From the NCBI GenBank assembly GCA_020536535.1, contig JAHLWZ010000187.1:125089-189088 (forward strand): a DNA stretch of 64,000 nt, written 5' to 3'. The notes below the pieces were generated by a model. It did not search any database and was not told the origin of the DNA. It was given only the letters and a program-made list of their open reading frames with translations. Source of the stretch: Pelomyxa schiedti (lineage: Eukaryota; Evosea; Pelobiontida; Pelomyxidae). Position numbers and translations under genes: made by a program. Shown piece after piece: positions 34,176-43,691 of this stretch; within the stretch, counting starts at the first letter, position 1, and each line of letters begins with the position of its first letter.

Positions 34176-35516
34176 TTACCATAGAATGCAAGATACTTGC
34201 TTCCCAGTGAAAAGGAACCCAAAGCAGTTTTTGTTGCAGTGCACACACCGCTTTATTGCAGAGTACTGTTGATTTTGCATTTTGTTTGGCCACTCAGGGT
34301 CAGCTATTAGCTGCCGCCCAATTGCAATCAGGTCTGCTTTGTTGTTGGTAAGAACGTCCAGTGCTCTATCTATGTCACACAACTGTCCAACACCTGTAAC
34401 GCCGGTTACGGGAGCGAAAATGCTAACCATAGAAAGTACCAATTACTGGGACACCGAGATTACGGAAAGGTGCAGAATCGGAACCTGGTACCTCTGGAAC
34501 AGGCCGGTTCGAGGAAAGGTCAACTCCAGAACTAATATCTAACACATCCACACTAGCGGCAATAAGCTCTTTGGCAAATGCAACACTGTGCACAGTGAAT
34601 AAATGAATGACTGGAACAAAAAAGTTACCTCTCTGTGAGACCGAATCCATCCCCCTTGGGTGTGTGTCGATAAAAAATAAGGGTCTCAGGGCCACAGGCG
34701 TCTCGCACAGCTCTAACAAGTGCAAGAGGAACGCTGGAAGGAACAGAAAATCTATCAGTTCGTTTGTTGTGTGCAGGATCGAAGAAATGCTGCAAGGTGA
34801 AGCCGTGTGCACCATGTAGTTCAATACCTGTAATGATCAAGGATGAGAAATAGTTGGGTGGCATGGTAAATACCCCTGAATCCAGCCTGAACCATAATCC
34901 TAGCCGCTTCTGCAAACCGGCTGATAGCTAGAACCAAGCGTTCCTCGGTCAAGTCATTTGGCGCCGAGCAATATGAGAAGAAGAGTTGAACTGCAGGAAA
35001 TGCTCCATTCGTCGTAATGGCCTCTATGACATCCAGTTAAAGAATATTCCTTTCCCCGCCACAACATCCAAATTCCCAACAACAATGAAATATCCCCACC
35101 AAATAATCGCACTGCCCCCTGCGCCCATCCCATAATGACACAACATCACTCTCTGTGACACAAAAGAAAGCAAAAGGGGGAGGCGGGAGCGAGCCCTCCA
35201 CGCGCACACCAGCGACGGTCCTGGCGTCCTCCACCGTCACGCTCGCGGCGGCGGCGGCGCCCCCCTCGGACGCGGGCATGGGTGCCACGGCGGTCGCGTC
35301 CATGGCCTCGACCACCACCAGCCCCGCGCCCCCGCGGGCCAGCGCCGCGTACCACTCCCTGCACTCGGGCGTCCCCACCGCCCGGCACTGCCGCATCGGC
35401 GGCGCCACCACGCGGTTCCGCAGCACCACCCCGGGCCGCAGCTCCAGCGGCCTGAACGCCAGCCCGTTGAACTGCGCCCCTTTGGCTGCGTCGTAGTGCT
35501 GTCGTGCCGCCTGCAT
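34176..35516 (-). CDS. Old-yellow-enzyme-family FMN oxidoreductase with C-terminal Cys cluster
   Basis: ATG at 35516-35514; five exons approximately 35516-35225, 35025-34870, 34830-34630, 34590-34440 and 34395-34176. Exon 1 reads FRPLELRPGVVLRNRVVAPPM, the usual beta-1/FMN strand, then GGAGLVVVEA. Later exons give GIELHGAHGFTLQHFFDP with N-K-R-T-D, HTPKGDGFG, and ADLIAIGRQLIADPEWPNKM, the phosphate-binding end of the barrel. The protein ends with CVHCNKNCFGFLF...C, the CxxC...C spacing used by the 4Fe-4S members (dienoyl-CoA reductase/NADH-oxidase-like), but there is no following flavin/NAD domain. It probably reduces activated alkenes with NAD(P)H; the substrate is unknown. The exon 1/2 join is uncertain, and exon 1 is strikingly GC-rich. 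Confidence 0.8.
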
Positions 35517-35767
35517 CGTCGTGCTTTGTGCACCGGTGTTGGGATGCGTTTGTTTTTTTTTTTGTGTGTGTTGTTGTTTGTGTTTGTTTGTGTGTTGGAA
35601 AATTCTTGTGCCACACAACGGTTCGTTGGCAGGGCTTTTTTTCTTGTAAAAACAGGAGGGAAAAAAAAGTGTGTGCATGTGGACAGGGATTTGGTGGTAA
35701 TTCAAAAAACAATTTACAGTGGAATGTGTTGAGTTGTTGGGGGTGTGGTTGCTTATGCAGAAAAAAT

Positions 35768-36443
35768 TCAGAATCCAAACATGTTGTCACCGGTATACAA
35801 TATGTACAAGAGGCCATCTTCCTAAAACAATGTGAGTACTAGGTGTGGATTGAGGTGCAAGGGTTGTGATTTGACCTCATCACGGTGGTCTTGATAGACT
35901 TGGTCCATTGTGGAAGCTGTGAGAAGGTGAGAAATTTTAACCAGTACCAGGTTTGAACGAACCGGAATTTGGCAGCATGGTGTTGTTGGCGTACATGAAG
36001 ATAATTGTTTGGTTGTGAGCAGGTGCCTCCTGGAACTGTTTCCTCACTTCCTCGAGGAACTTTGACACAGTGATATCACCAGGAGAAAGGAACCTACGTA
36101 AAGCACAATTATTAATCCACACTTCACTTATGTCGTTCTCCCCAACAAATAAACGGACTACCCACTTCTTCTTTTTCATTTCCGGCGCCTTGGCTCCCTG
36201 AAGTCGTTCAACAATTACAGGTATTTTTCCAGGGTATTTCTCACCCAGTTGTTGTGTAAGTTCTCTTCTCTCGGCTGTGATTTTTTGTTTGTTATTGTTA
36301 CGTGTTGAGTTCTGTATTATACGGTCCGTCATTATACGTGTTGCGTTCTGTATTATACGAGTTAGTCAACACATACCGAGTGTTTTGTCTTGTTTAAATT
36401 GAATTCGAGGAGGTGGTGCGCTTGACGACAACATCGAAGACAT
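35768..36443 (-). CDS. ATG8: Autophagy ubiquitin-like protein Atg8
   Basis: Five exons with all phases closing: 36443-36377, 36274-36166, 36093-35948, 35916-35876, 35821-35768; 138 residues. It reads RRELTQQLGEKYPGKIPVIV, KKKKFLSPGDITVSKFLEEV, IIFMYANNTMLPNSGSF, VYQDHRDE and EDGLLYILYTGDNMFGF. These are the Atg8 core with W/L-site residues and the conserved D-G-L-Y-x-x-Y strand. The chain ends FG plus one Phe, so the usual glycine must be uncovered by an Atg4-type protease before lipid conjugation. Intron 2 (36165-36094) is 72 bases and free of stops, so retention would insert 24 residues in frame. Intron 1 contains a duplicated 24-base unit. Confidence 0.95.
36300..36359. repeat. Duplicated 24-base unit inside Atg8 intron 1
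   Basis: Copies at 36300-36323 and 36336-36359, period 36, differing at one base. Both include TGTATTATACG. The unit sits wholly inside the first intron of the Atg8 gene. Confidence 0.85.
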
Positions 36444-36621
36444 TTTCGCGGTGGTTTGTTTTTAAGATTTTTTCTGATGTTTTGATGATTGTGCCTTCTT
36501 TCACAAAAAAATGACACCGGGAAAGGGTGCCAAGTTGGGCCCTCAGTACCGCTCCCTCAAGATCAGACAAGGGGGTTTATTTTGAACAAAGGGGTAAACT
36601 GTTTATTACTCAATCTCTCAA

Positions 36622-37788
36622 TCACAGCTTGACGGAAACAACGGTGCGCGATACGGCATCGAGCTGGTGCCTTCCCTTGAGGCTCAGCTTGCGTCCTCTG
36701 TTTGGGAGTTATTGTGGGATTGGTGAAAATGGTGGTTAAGTGTAGTTCGTGAAAAAAATACGGAACGGCGAAAACAGAGCGGGGAAAAAAAAAAAGGCAA
36801 AGCGTAACGGAATGGGAAGAAGAAAGATGCAGGAGATGAAGACGAAACAACAAACCCGTGTGCTTTGTCCTTTTCAGCAACGCCAATAGACTCGAGGTTG
36901 TGGAGAATGTGGCGGATAACGGCACCAGAGCCTCTGACTGTAATTGATGGCTTGGATCCTCTGCGTTTGCGGCCGCCGTAGATTCTGCGGAATCGGCCTA
37001 CACCTTTACCTCCCTGAAGGTAAAGCTTTCGGGCCACGGAAGCTGTAATGTAAATGTGAGATAAAAAAGAAGAAACGAAGTGTTGCCAATACTACGAAAG
37101 TATATATACTACATAAATTACTAGTAGGAAAACAAGGGAATTTGACAAATATGTGGGAGAGTCAAAATATCAAGTGAAAGTACCAACCTGCCCTTATGTA
37201 GTACCAGTCGGGGTTAGTTGGTGCCAAGTCCTTGTGAACACCAAGCTTGCAGATATCGACGTAAGGGGGCAACTTGATCTTGTTCTGGCGCTTCAAATGC
37301 TTTGCGAAGGCAGTCACAAAGTCCTCGGGGGCCAAGTCCTTGAGGCCCAGCACGTGGCGCCTGCTGCCAAACAGCTCAATACCAGCCATGTTCACATCGG
37401 AAATTGGCACAACGGGGGCAGCGGGGGCAGCAGCTGCGGCGGCGGTGGCAGCACCGGGGGCGGGAGTGGCAGCCGTGGCGGCCGCGACGGCAGCGGAGGC
37501 GGCGGCGTTGGTAGCGGCTTGTGCTTTGGGCTGTTTGGGCACTTTGTTGACTTTGCCAACAGCGGCTGGGGTAGTTGTTGTAGTGGTCGTAGTGGTGGTG
37601 GCTGTTGCGGGCGCAGTTGCTTTTGCTTCTGCCGGTGTTGGTGCTGGTGCGTCAGTCTTTGCAACTGCCTCTTTTTTGGGCGCCGCAGCCTTGGCCTTTT
37701 TCTCCGGCGCGGCCTTTTTCTCTTTTGGAGCGGGGGCTACCTTTTTCTCCTTGGTGGCCTCGGGTACCTTTGCCTTGTCGTCGGTCAT
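36622..37788 (-). CDS. RPS19: Ribosomal protein eS19 with long N-terminal extension
   Basis: Three exons, phases closing: 37788-37188, 37042-36856, 36697-36622. From about residue 148 the chain is eS19: [74 protein letters not shown] and [14 protein letters not shown]. eS19 is a small-subunit head protein needed for 18S rRNA maturation. The first about 145 residues are an Ala/Lys/Thr/Pro-rich, histone-H1-like extension not present in the usual family length. An in-frame Met at residue 134 (37389) would give a protein of ordinary size, so the real start is open. Confidence 0.93.
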
Positions 37789-37995
37789 TTTCGGGCTTGG
37801 TGGTGCGGCTGCGGTATCGTCTCGGGCGCGAGGGGCGAAAAACGTGTAAAAAAATTGTGGAGATAAGGGGAAAAAAAATCGATATCAATGAGCAAAAAAT
37901 GCAACTGAACCGGCGAAAAAATTTTTATTGTTTATGAAAGGTGGTGAGGGAAATCACGACTTAGGTATCAGTGAAGTGATTCCCATTCGAGTGAA

Positions 37996-38850
37996 TTAGG
38001 TCCAGGGATGCTGTAGATGTTGGTATATCTGGCTCCAATAGAGGTCACCCTTGGCAGAGTGACCCCCATAAGGACCACAGTTGTGAATCCTGGCACACCT
38101 CTCAATTGTATCTATTGGCATTGCATCCGCCCATCCACTGCAGTACCCTTGTTTATGGTAAAGCATTCTCAAAGAAAATAGAAACGAAGCCCATACTTTT
38201 CATATAGTTTTCAACACAATTCTTTGCGTAATCGAGGTTTCGTACATCCTCCCATACCCCTGCAGTGTTGCTATCAAGCCAGTATCCGTAGCTTATCTTT
38301 TTGGTACATCAAACACAAAAGTCCTCTGGCAGCCCCTCCCATCTCTTATTAGTATCATTACTTGCAGTGGTCCAATAGACAGTCCATTGTCACCATCTGG
38401 TGGATTCAATCTCAAACTTGCTTCTTGGGTCCTATGTTGTTGAATTAAAGTCCGAAAATTGTTGGAATTTACCATATAGCAGCAAACCACTGGTCTTTGC
38501 TATATATTGGCACATTCGAGGTTGCTTGATATGTAACAACAGGAGGAGGATCGGCAGAGGCAGAGAAAACACATGGATTTCGATAATATTGACCAGCCGG
38601 AGTGCAACTTGTTCCAGGGGGGCAGCTATTTCACAAGCGATTCAGCCATTGTGAATAGACAGTCACTGAAAAGGGGGCAATGTAAAACTCACTTCACAAA
38701 ATGATTAGGCTGTCCTGGAATACACCACACAAAGGCACTATTCTTTCCCTCCTCACATATGAAAGTTTCCTCTTTGCATTCCGTAGCAACAGCCCTGCCC
38801 AGGAAAAAAGACGCGCCCACAAGTACGAACCACAACGCCATTTCTCTCAT
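37996..38850 (-). CDS. Secreted i-type lysozyme-like protein
   Basis: Five exons, all phases closing: 38850-38693, 38625-38473, 38431-38362, 38296-38197, 38147-37996; 210 residues. The ATG at 38850 opens a signal peptide (MREMALWFVLVGASFFLG, then AVATEC). A Cys-rich stretch follows (TFICEE, CPPGTSCTPAGQYY). The core carries DGDNGLSIGPLQISYGYWLD, the conserved S/C-x-G-P-x-Q-I-x-x-x-Y-W-x-D block of invertebrate-type lysozymes, then NYMKRYC and CARIHNCGPYGG...YW, matching their A-R-I-H-N-G-G-P motif. A muramidase used against engulfed or environmental bacteria is likely. The catalytic Glu expected ahead of the GPLQ block is not certain: the segment reads WTQEASLRLN. Confidence 0.85.
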
Positions 38851-38982
38851 AACACTTTCGCCTCGAATCACCGTGCATTATGAAGCGGTACTCTGCTGAA
38901 GTGGCGCGGGAAAAGCGTGCTACTCGAATTGTTTTAATTTTTTGATGAAGACCTCGATTTTTGTACACAAAACTATTTTTTT

Positions 38983-41900
38983 TTAGAATTGGATAAGGAA
39001 CATTAGGAAGCACTTTGCAAGGGCCATGCACTGCTCAGGGCTGAATTTGGAGCCTGTGTTTGCGGCAACCCACTCTTGGGCCTTGTTGGCAATAAGTGCC
39101 CATTCACTACGCAGCGATTCCAAGTGATCAGTGAAGAAGAGATTGAGAACCAAGCATGTGAACCACAGTTCATCACTCAGACCAGGAGGTCGCGCTCCTG
39201 ATGAAATGGTTGCCTTGCACAAGAACGCAAGCACTGGTGATTTCCGGAGTGCGTCGGGCTTGAAGTAGCCATCAGCATGCTGGCACTGCACAAGGGCGTC
39301 CAGGAGCACATTTGGAGCAGGTAGTGAAGAAGTGGATGAAGATGATGAAGATGAAGAAGCTGTGGATGATGATGCACTTGCGGTGGGTGTTGTTGTCCTT
39401 CTTGTTCTGCTTTCTGGAGGAGGTGTGTGTGTTCTGCCTTCGCCGCCGCCTCCGCAGCCGCAAGCTGCGGTTTCGGGACGGGAAGAAGGCGCGGATATCT
39501 TAATGGTGTCTGAACACGAGTCTGTGGACGAGGCGCCTGTCTGCAGCAATCTGTCTAGGCAATTCGCTGAGCTGCTGAAGGTTCTGTGTGCCAAGGATGA
39601 CGTAGCCAGCATTGGGGCTGCAATGTTTATGCGAGCCAACATCGGGGTTGTGGAAAGTGCTTCCGTTCCGTGTGTATCTACAGCCGTGAAAGCAACAGAT
39701 TGGTTCATAAACTGGTACTGGAGCCCAAGGGTCTGTGTTGTAAAATGTATGTTAAAGAATAATTACATTTTACAACAAAGGTGCTGTAACCTGAGCCATA
39801 TTATTCTGGGTAAGAGAAATAAAGAATCCTGCAAGTTGATGAAGCGGTGAAGTTGTTCCGTCATAAGCTGTTCGGGGGGCCCTAATAGGAAGCTCCCATC
39901 GGACATCTTTCTCACAAATCGTAGCTGTGATAATGGCGGTGGCAATTTCAGTACCCGGTGGTGGCACGGGGTGGACTGTGCACAGAGCATATGCAGTAAA
40001 TGATTGGCCACAAACCATGGTGACTGGGTCCTTGTGTGAAGTGACAAAGGACCCAGGGCCACACAGACTAGGTAAATGGCCCCAGGAAATGTTTGCCTCA
40101 AATTTTTGCCCAGTAGCTAGCCGAAGTTGATCAATCACACTAGCTTCAATATTTTTACCGGAAGGCAGGAAGCAAGATTTTCCACCTTGGCAAGGTAAGT
40201 AAGAAACTATTTGAAAGGGGTACCTGTCATGGATGCCAAGGAATTAAGAAAGTCGCGATCAACATCAGCCCCAATCCCCAGTGGATATAGCCGCATACGT
40301 GAGAGTTGAGCGAGGTTTAACACAGCAGTTCTGGTCTCATCAATTCCATCAGTCAACAGTACCACCACAGTGCGTACACCTGCACCACATTTGAAGTCTC
40401 TGATACTTTCCAGGGGGGCCAACATATTGGTTCCTCCCAAAGATGCAGACCACTTAGATACAACTTCAGCTGCATTTTCCATTGTCCCTTGCGAATATGG
40501 CCTTGGCTCAGGAAATACAGAGCAAAATGAAGAACCAAAGCCAACCACATTAAAGAAGCTATTCGTTGGAAGACTTCGGAGGAAAAGTTGAAGTGCTCTT
40601 TGAGCTTGATTCCATTTGCTCCCAGACATAGACCCAGAGCGATCTACTAACGCCTGTATTCAGTAAACGATGGAATAGTGGAATAGTAGAACAGAGAAGA
40701 TTTACCACAAAGCACAGTTTACGATAATCGATACTAGGTGAAGGTAAAAGTGACAGAGCTACTGCAAGCTCATTTACAGAAACTATGGCTGTTTGACTAT
40801 TGATAGAAGGGTTTTCCACCTTGAAAATCACTTCAACATCTGGGCAGGGAAGCGGTGTTCGTTGTACAGTAAGTAAAGTATGTCCTTTGGTGGGATGGCT
40901 AATATTGCAAGTGTGCGTATAACAATTAACAGCCGATACAACTTCATCAGTTTGGAAACTCACAGAGCCTTCGAGGAAGGGGCCACTGCCACTGCCACTG
41001 TCAACGTCAATGTCTCAGTAAAGGAAAAAGTACCAGAATTTAGAAGTACCTCTTTCCAGTGACAGAATTGGTTTTGCTGCCCGAAACAGGATACACAAAT
41101 TTGAAGGATGTCCCTTGATAGGTCATTTCTGTCACCCAGGAAAAGGAGACTTGCGCCTTTCCTTGTGCTGGGAGTATGCCTAAAGATAGTGCTAATCTTT
41201 TCTTCCCGGTGTGATGGAGCATTGCCACTGTTCTTGACGCTGCCATTGCGTCCTCGTACGTATTTTGTGCAGCCCCAAGAGGTTTGAGGACACCATGTGT
41301 GGTATGACCGTTGATTGTAAGGTCAAATGACGTAACGGGAGCAGGTATATCGGTTGGAAACGGGAAAACAACTTCCATTGGGTCATCATGTACATTTGTG
41401 AAAGAGTGGTTGGATGTTACTGTCACAGTTCTCCCAATAGCCTATTGGACAAACGGATTGAGACTCAATTATACTACAGGGAGGCTCACCTGGGCAGAAA
41501 AAGTGATCGATGTAAAAGGCATCCCTTCATCCCCGGCGGTGAAAGTTCTGCTAGAAGGGTTCTTTACTGGAACATCTCTGTGTTCCACGGATTTTTGACC
41601 ATGCAGAAGTACGTCGAAGATACTGTCCACACCTTCCATTGTGGCAGATGACACTTCAATATATGACGCCCCGAATGATGCAGCAAAGTCTAGTGCATCT
41701 TGTCGAGCAACAACTCTTAGTTCATAGAGATCTGACTGGAGGCACATAAGAGAGGAACGAGACTCGAAAGCCAAACCTTGAGACCACAAAGAAGTAAGAC
41801 AGGGTGGTCTGTGTTACTTTCGATTTCCTCCATCCACCTTCCAAGGTTTTCAAAGGAGGCCATATTTGTCATATCAAAGCAAATAATGATTGCACGAGCA

Positions 41901-42319
41901 CCCCTGTAGTAGGCAGTCGTAATAGTACGGAACCGTTCCTGTCCTGTGTTCGTACTAAGAGCCAAAAGTGGAAAGGAAAGGGAACAAACCAGAAGTGTCC
42001 CACAGCTATAAAAGTGCATAAACCATCCAGTGAGAAGGGAAGGAGAGGAGAGCGAGGAAACCATTAAATATTAAAAAAATAAAATATAATATAATTTAAA
42101 AAAATACAACAAGGGGAAAAAAAAAACCTGAAATTTAATAGGATCACGATGAGGTGGGTAGGGCTTTGTCACAGTAGCAAAGTCAATACCAATTGTGGCC
42201 TTGTAATCCTGCAAAGGGGTTGGTTCCCCGGACGTAAGTGCCCTCAACAGGCTCGTCTTTCCAACTGCTGCCTCCCCAACAAACAACACTTTCGCCAAAT
42301 ACGAGTACTCCTCTGTCAT
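38983..42319 (-). CDS. Rab-like GTPase fused to VIT and vWA domains
   Basis: Nine exons, every phase closing: 42319-42128, 42005-41990 (16 bases), 41943-41777, 41735-41490, 41441-41050, 40997-40706, 40653-40224, 40185-39791, 39717-38983; 954 residues. Residues 1-175 are a Rab-type GTPase: G1 GEAAVGKTSLL, switch YKATIGIDF, G3 LWDTSGQERFR, YYRGARAII, G4 GLKSDL (Leu where Asn is usual), G5 EVSSAT. Instead of a prenylated Cys tail, the frame runs into a VIT domain (SNHSFTNVHDDPMEVVFPFP, then GAAQNTYEDAMA). A vWA domain follows with an intact MIDAS (DRSGSMSG, later LLTDGID). The C-terminus has a Ser-rich linker and an ALVQCQHADGYFKPDALRKS segment typical of VIT-vWA proteins. Cytosolic by sequence; no signal peptide or membrane span. 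Confidence 0.88.
41990..42005 (-). other. 16-base microexon encoding the G3 motif core
   Basis: Bounded by an AG acceptor (42007-42006) and a GT donor (41989-41988). It codes LWDTS plus one base. Including it is the only way to restore WDTSGQERF and the frame between exon 1 (ending KFQ) and exon 3 (starting GA CAG GAA). Confidence 0.85.
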
Positions 42320-42534
42320 GTTTGATGTTTTCGTATTTTTTCGGATTTTTGCCTCGTTGCTGGCTTTTGATGCCCTGGAAAACGTTATTTCCAGTAGCTT
42401 TTTCTTCGAATGCCCCCTGAGGGGGTGCGGGACTGGAAGTCACTTCTGGGGGGCAATTTTTCGCCTGCGCTCCTTGGCGATAAGAAACAAGAAAGAAAGG
42501 AAAGGAACCAGAGGAGTGGTTTGGTTTTTTAACT

Positions 42535-43128
42535 TTAAAGTTCCTCATGGGAGACAATGTCAAGCAGTTCGACTTCGAAAACCAGGGCAGCATTAGGTGG
42601 TATCTTCACGAAGAAATTGTTAGTGCATATGCTGTGTGAATTGTGGGCGGCAGAGGTGTAGGGGGAATTTAAAAAAAAAAAAAGATAATAGAACCTTGTC
42701 GCCGGCACCTCGTTCGCCATAGGCCAAGAAAGAGGGTATTTTGAGCTTGCGTTTCTCACCAATGCACATGTGGTTTAGGCCTTGATCCCAGCCCTTGATG
42801 ACCTGGCCAGCACCAAGAGTGAAAGAGAACGGCTCACCCCTGTCCAACGAGCTATCGAACTTCGCACCAGAGTCCAACAGGGTACCAGTATAGTGCATCT
42901 ACGTAAAAAAAAAAAAAAAAAACAATCCTCAACAAAGAAATAGACATGCAAACAAGAATGTACCTTCAACGTATCCCCCTTCTTAGATCTTTGTGTGCAC
43001 TCTGCGGGCTTGTGTAGGACTCCGACCTGAAGCGACGTGAGCGCCCCTGGAGCAGCAGCCGCAGCATCCTCACACCACATCATGACAACGACACCGACAG
43101 CGACCAACAACCACAACTTGTGGGACAT
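42535..43128 (-). CDS. ER-resident FKBP-type peptidyl-prolyl isomerase
   Basis: Three exons, phases closing: 43128-42964, 42898-42695, 42603-42535; about 145 residues. A hydrophobic signal peptide ([18 protein letters not shown]) is followed by an FKBP domain: [24 protein letters not shown] in pieces, [39 protein letters not shown], then [16 protein letters not shown]. The pocket Tyr, Phe, Asp, Val-Ile, Trp and final Phe are in place. The chain ends SHEEL; HEEL resembles the K/HDEL ER-retention signal, as in FKBP2/FKBP13. It probably catalyses proline isomerisation in the ER lumen. Confidence 0.93.
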
Positions 43129-43691
43129 CCTCGTCACTCAATATTTTAATTCCCTTCTTCAAGAGATCTTGATCTTGATTGCGGATCCGTTCCTTGGTCC
43201 TTCAGTCAGTGGTGCTGGCTTGGGCTCACCAGGAAACTGTTCACAGTTAAGTGCTAATCATCAGCTCTTTGATGGCAAAATCCAAGCTGTCATCAAGCCA
43301 CTCCAGCAAGTGCTTATAAAATGCACCAGGTTTTAGGGGTAACCAACTTCATCCAAACAACAAGAACAAAGGTCGAAACTCCTGGGAATGCTTAATGAAT
43401 GGCTGCTTTGTTGTCACATGCACACTTTTTGCACAAAGAAGTTCAACAGTGTTTTTTATCAAATACTACCTTTATTTTATTTCCTCACAAAGCTTGGCCC
43501 CATGGGGTAGGACTGAAGGTTTCCAGAGGAAATTGACACAAAAACCTTCACCCCTTGGGTGAAGACTTCATTGTGGAAAACACCTTCGCCCCTCGCCCCA
43601 CGATACAGTTATCCTACTGGTCCCGAGCTGCATTTTGTCGATCACAGATTGTAGATAAATTGCATTACGTACATACAAAAAAGCAGAGTGC
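43129..43691. other. Intergenic region between divergent FKBP and helicase genes
   Basis: About 560 bases, probably carrying both promoters. No family-level coding signal; short frames only. Confidence 0.4.

Noticed and set aside
37153-37866. Long + strand open frame of 237 codons, Gly/Ser/Cys-rich
   Set aside because: It is the antisense shadow of the Ala/Lys-rich extension of eS19.
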